Origin: Chitinophagaceae bacterium
Lineage (GTDB): Bacteria > Bacteroidota > Bacteroidia > Chitinophagales > Chitinophagaceae
Direction: 5' to 3'
Assembly (NCBI GenBank): GCA_026785745.1
Contig: JAJAZO010000324.1
Location: 1-8,513 of the forward strand
Length of the DNA stretch: 8,513 nucleotides
Position numbers and translations under genes: made by a program
The notes under the pieces: generated by a model
Seen by the model: the letters and a program-made list of their open reading frames with translations, nothing else
Database searches by the model: none
What the model was told of the DNA's origin: nothing
In this document: positions 6,702 to 8,513 of the stretch, in pieces
Numbering within the stretch: position 1 is the first letter of the stretch
Layout of the letters: the number at the start of each line of letters is the position of its first letter

Positions 6702-6709
6702 CAAATATA
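6702..6709 (-). promoter_or_regulatory. Bacteroidota-type -7 box for mqnA
   Basis: On the minus strand this reads TATATTTG, an exact match to TAnnTTTG at its fixed positions. It is 30 nt upstream of the mqnA ATG at 6671, which fits a short leader. No clear -33 element is seen about 20 bases further upstream. It is separated from the purB -7 box by only three bases (CAG). Confidence 0.5.
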
Positions 6710-6760
6710 ATCATAGCATAGTTTATTAGCTGCTTGTCAGAAAGTTGCTTAAAACAACAA

Positions 6761-6788
6761 ACTATAGACTATAAACTACAAACTATTT
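6761..6788 (+). repeat. Four tandem 7-bp units abutting the purB start codon
   Basis: The 28 bases before the purB ATG divide exactly into ACTATAG, ACTATAA, ACTACAA and ACTATTT, ending at the base before the ATG. The consensus is ACTATAA, with the last units diverged. The repeat fills the place of a Shine-Dalgarno sequence, and none is visible. An A-rich, unstructured leader is common before Bacteroidota genes, so the repeat may help initiation. It may also be a slippage-prone microsatellite. Confidence 0.75.
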
Positions 6789-8132
6789 ATGGAACTTACA
6801 GCACTCACTTCTATCTCCCCTGTTGATGGCCGCTATCGTAAACAAGTGCAGCACCTCGATGAATATTTTTCTGAATATGCATTAATAAAATACCGGGTAT
6901 TCGTAGAAATAGAATATTTACTTTTCCTGGAACACAAGAAATTTTTTAAACTCCCGGGCAAAGCGGTTAAGCATTTACAAAAACTGGCGGAAGATTTTGG
7001 CCCGGAAGATGCCCAGGAAATAAAGCAGATTGAATTTACTACCAACCATGATGTAAAAGCAGTTGAGTATTTTTTAAAAAATGAATTGGAAAAAGCCGGT
7101 GGCAAAGATGCCAAAGAATGGATTCATTTTGGATTAACATCGCAGGACATCAACAATACTGCCATACCATTATCCTGGAAACATGCCATTGAGTATGAAT
7201 ATTTACCTGCACTCCTTAACCTGAATACGGAATTGAAGATACTGGCTACTGAATGGAAAGACATCCCTATGCTGGCACATACACATGGTCAGCCGGCAAG
7301 CCCTACAAAACTCGGTAAAGAAATAATGGTGTTTGTGGAAAGAATTGAAAACCAGATTGAGCAGTTTATCGGAATTCCTTTTACCGGAAAATTTGGCGGT
7401 GCCACTGGTAATTTTAATGCCCATCATATTGCCTTCCCAAAAATTGATTGGATAAAATTCGCCGATGAATTTGTATCGAAAATAGGATTGAACCGCCAGC
7501 AGTTCACTACGCAGATTGAACACTACGATAACCTGGCTGCGCATTTCGACTGTATGAAAAGGATTAATAATATCCTCCTTGATTTCAGCAGGGATATATG
7601 GAGTTATGTTTCCATGGAATATTTCAAACAAAAAACAAAGAAAGGCGAAGTTGGTTCATCAGCTATGCCGCATAAAGTAAACCCAATTGATTTTGAAAAT
7701 GCTGAAGGTAACCTCGGAATGGCCAATGCCATCTTTGAACATTTATCTTCCAAACTTCCTGTATCAAGATTGCAAAGAGATTTAACTGATTCAACTGTAT
7801 TAAGAAATATCGGTGTTCCTTTTGCCCATACATTAATAGCCTTTCGATCAATTGAGAAGGGATTGGGTAAATTAGTTTTGAATGACCAGAAATTATATGA
7901 AGACCTTGAGAATAACTGGGCCGTAGTGGCCGAAGCCATTCAAACTGTACTACGCAGAGAGAATTACCCTAATCCGTATGAAGCCCTGAAAGATTTGACA
8001 AGAGGCAACCAGCAAATAGATAAAAAAACTATTCACAGTTTTATTGACAATCTTAAAGTGAACGATAACCTGAAAAAAGAACTTAAGAAGATAACACCGC
8101 ATAATTATACGGGTATGAGTACAAAATTTTAA
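6789..8132 (+). CDS. purB: Adenylosuccinate lyase PurB
   Basis: PurB is a cytoplasmic homotetramer that removes fumarate from SAICAR in purine synthesis and from adenylosuccinate to give AMP. The 447-aa product is full length (E. coli PurB is 456 aa) and of the E. coli type. It starts MELTALTSISPVDGRYRKQV, a close match to that branch. Family hallmarks include TTNHDVKAVEY (84-94), HFGLTSQDINNTA (113-125), AHTHGQPAS (163-171) with the general-acid/base His at H166, and the fumarase/lyase signature GSSAMPHKVNPIDFENAEGN (289-308) with catalytic-loop Ser291. No residue expected to be essential appears altered. The ATG at 6789 fits the family N-terminus exactly. It is transcribed divergently from mqnA and ends directly against the stop of a convergent acetyltransferase gene. 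Confidence 0.97.
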   Translation: MELTALTSISPVDGRYRKQVQHLDEYFSEYALIKYRVFVEIEYLLFLEHKKFFKLPGKAVKHLQKLAEDFGPEDAQEIKQIEFTTNHDVKAVEYFLKNELEKAGGKDAKEWIHFGLTSQDINNTAIPLSWKHAIEYEYLPALLNLNTELKILATEWKDIPMLAHTHGQPASPTKLGKEIMVFVERIENQIEQFIGIPFTGKFGGATGNFNAHHIAFPKIDWIKFADEFVSKIGLNRQQFTTQIEHYDNLAAHFDCMKRINNILLDFSRDIWSYVSMEYFKQKTKKGEVGSSAMPHKVNPIDFENAEGNLGMANAIFEHLSSKLPVSRLQRDLTDSTVLRNIGVPFAHTLIAFRSIEKGLGKLVLNDQKLYEDLENNWAVVAEAIQTVLRRENYPNPYEALKDLTRGNQQIDKKTIHSFIDNLKVNDNLKKELKKITPHNYTGMSTKF

Positions 8133-8513
8133 TCACCGCTTCACAATAAACACCAGCAACTCCTTCTCCCCTTCCCACTTCGATTCAATTTGTGTAAACC
8201 CTGCTTTCAGCAATACTTTTTGCGAAGCAATATTCGGTGTTTCAGTAACACCATATATTTCGGTCAACGGAGTTCTGTTATAAAAATAATTCACTCCTTC
8301 CTTAGTTACTTCCGATGCATAACCTTTGCCCCAATGCTCCGGCAGAAAAGAATAACCCAGTTGCGTTTTCTCTATATCATCCGGTATAGGGATGATAACA
8401 AAGCAGCCAACAAACAACCGGCTATCTTTTTCTTCCACTGCCCAATAACCTTTAAAATCTCTTGGCGATGTGGTAAGAATTTTTTCCTGTAAAAAAGTAT
8501 CACTCTCTTCCCT
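8133..8513 (-). CDS. GNAT-family N-acetyltransferase (RimJ/RimL type), 5' end beyond window edge
   Basis: The frame is open from the window edge (8513) to TGA at 8135-8133, giving 126 visible codons of what should be a protein of about 170-190 aa. Visible features are GYWAVEEKDSRLFVGCFVI, a beta-hairpin typical of Acetyltransf_3 enzymes. LGYSFLPEHWGKGYASEV follows, holding the acetyl-CoA pyrophosphate loop W-G-K-G-Y-A. ETPNIASQKVLLKAGF then forms the conserved N-x-x-S-x-x-x-L-x-x-x-G-F motif. A GTG at 8438 lies inside the hairpin and is not the real start. These enzymes acetylate amino groups of proteins, amino acids or small molecules; the substrate cannot be told. The stop codon directly touches that of the convergent purB gene. 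Confidence 0.88.
   Translation of the reverse strand, partial: REESDTFLQEKILTTSPRDFKGYWAVEEKDSRLFVGCFVIIPIPDDIEKTQLGYSFLPEHWGKGYASEVTKEGVNYFYNRTPLTEIYGVTETPNIASQKVLLKAGFTQIESKWEGEKELLVFIVKR

Larger units (their letters stand above)
6691..6709. promoter_or_regulatory. 19-bp near-palindrome between divergent mqnA and purB (possible operator)
   Basis: The arms TATCTTTGC and GCAAATATA flank a central A and pair at eight of nine positions; the inner TTTGC-A-GCAAA is perfect. Both -7 boxes fall within it, so RNA polymerase could not easily bind both directions at once. A palindrome of this size could also be a repressor site. It may simply result from two promoters placed back to back. Confidence 0.4.

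Noticed and set aside
7203..7939. Overlapping minus-strand frames of 142 and 111 codons
   Set aside because: They are shadows of purB, which is intact with all its signature motifs.
8190..8492. Plus-strand frame of 100 codons
   Set aside because: It is opposite the GNAT gene, whose acetyl-CoA loop and N-x-x-S motif are clear.
1..8513. Search for tRNA genes, CRISPR arrays, transposases, integrase sites and strong intrinsic terminators
   Set aside because: No cloverleaf-like segment, regularly spaced repeat, transposase-like frame or stem followed by a T run was convincing by eye.

Overview
The window looks like chromosome from a Bacteroidota species, most likely a Chitinophagaceae-type soil or freshwater bacterium. 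Four signs point that way: AT-rich DNA, promoter-like boxes matching the Bacteroidota -7 consensus TAnnTTTG, weak or absent Shine-Dalgarno sequences, and a futalosine-pathway MqnA next to an E. coli-type PurB. The assignment is inference from sequence character, not from a database match.

Layout. Positions 1-5830 on the minus strand hold a tightly packed glycan or nucleotide-sugar gene set. In transcription order it is: a 145-aa coiled-coil protein of unknown function (5830-5393); a zinc-site sugar C-methyltransferase-like protein (5385-4129); a small exported protein or lipoprotein gene broken by an in-frame TAA (4116-3661); a two-module protein with a glycosyltransferase-like front and an FkbM methyltransferase back (3635-1848); a GDP-mannose 4,6-dehydratase-like SDR protein (1838-972); and a GT9 (heptosyltransferase-like) glycosyltransferase that runs off the left edge (968-<1). 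The gaps are only 3-25 nt, so these genes probably share a transcript. Upstream on the same strand is mqnA (6671-5874), 43 nt from the first glycan-cluster gene. The mqnA promoter may therefore drive the whole set.

Region 6672-6788 is a divergent control region. A 19-bp near-palindrome carries one Bacteroidota-type -7 box on each strand, one facing mqnA and one facing purB. Four tandem 7-bp units abut the purB start codon. To the right, purB (6789-8132) runs on the plus strand and meets a convergent, 5'-truncated GNAT acetyltransferase gene (>8513-8133) with no base between the two stop codons.

How the genes work together (inference). The SDR and C-methyltransferase would modify a nucleotide-activated sugar. 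The GT9 and GT-like modules would transfer sugars to a surface glycan such as LPS or O-antigen, exopolysaccharide or a glycoprotein glycan. The FkbM domain would O-methylate the product. mqnA (menaquinone) and purB (purine/AMP) are core metabolism genes bordering this accessory block. The most unusual points are the degenerate active site of the dehydratase-like protein, the nonsense-interrupted lipoprotein gene inside the cluster, and the compact palindromic divergent promoter. No RNA gene, CRISPR array, transposase or gene-free stretch over 300 bases was seen.
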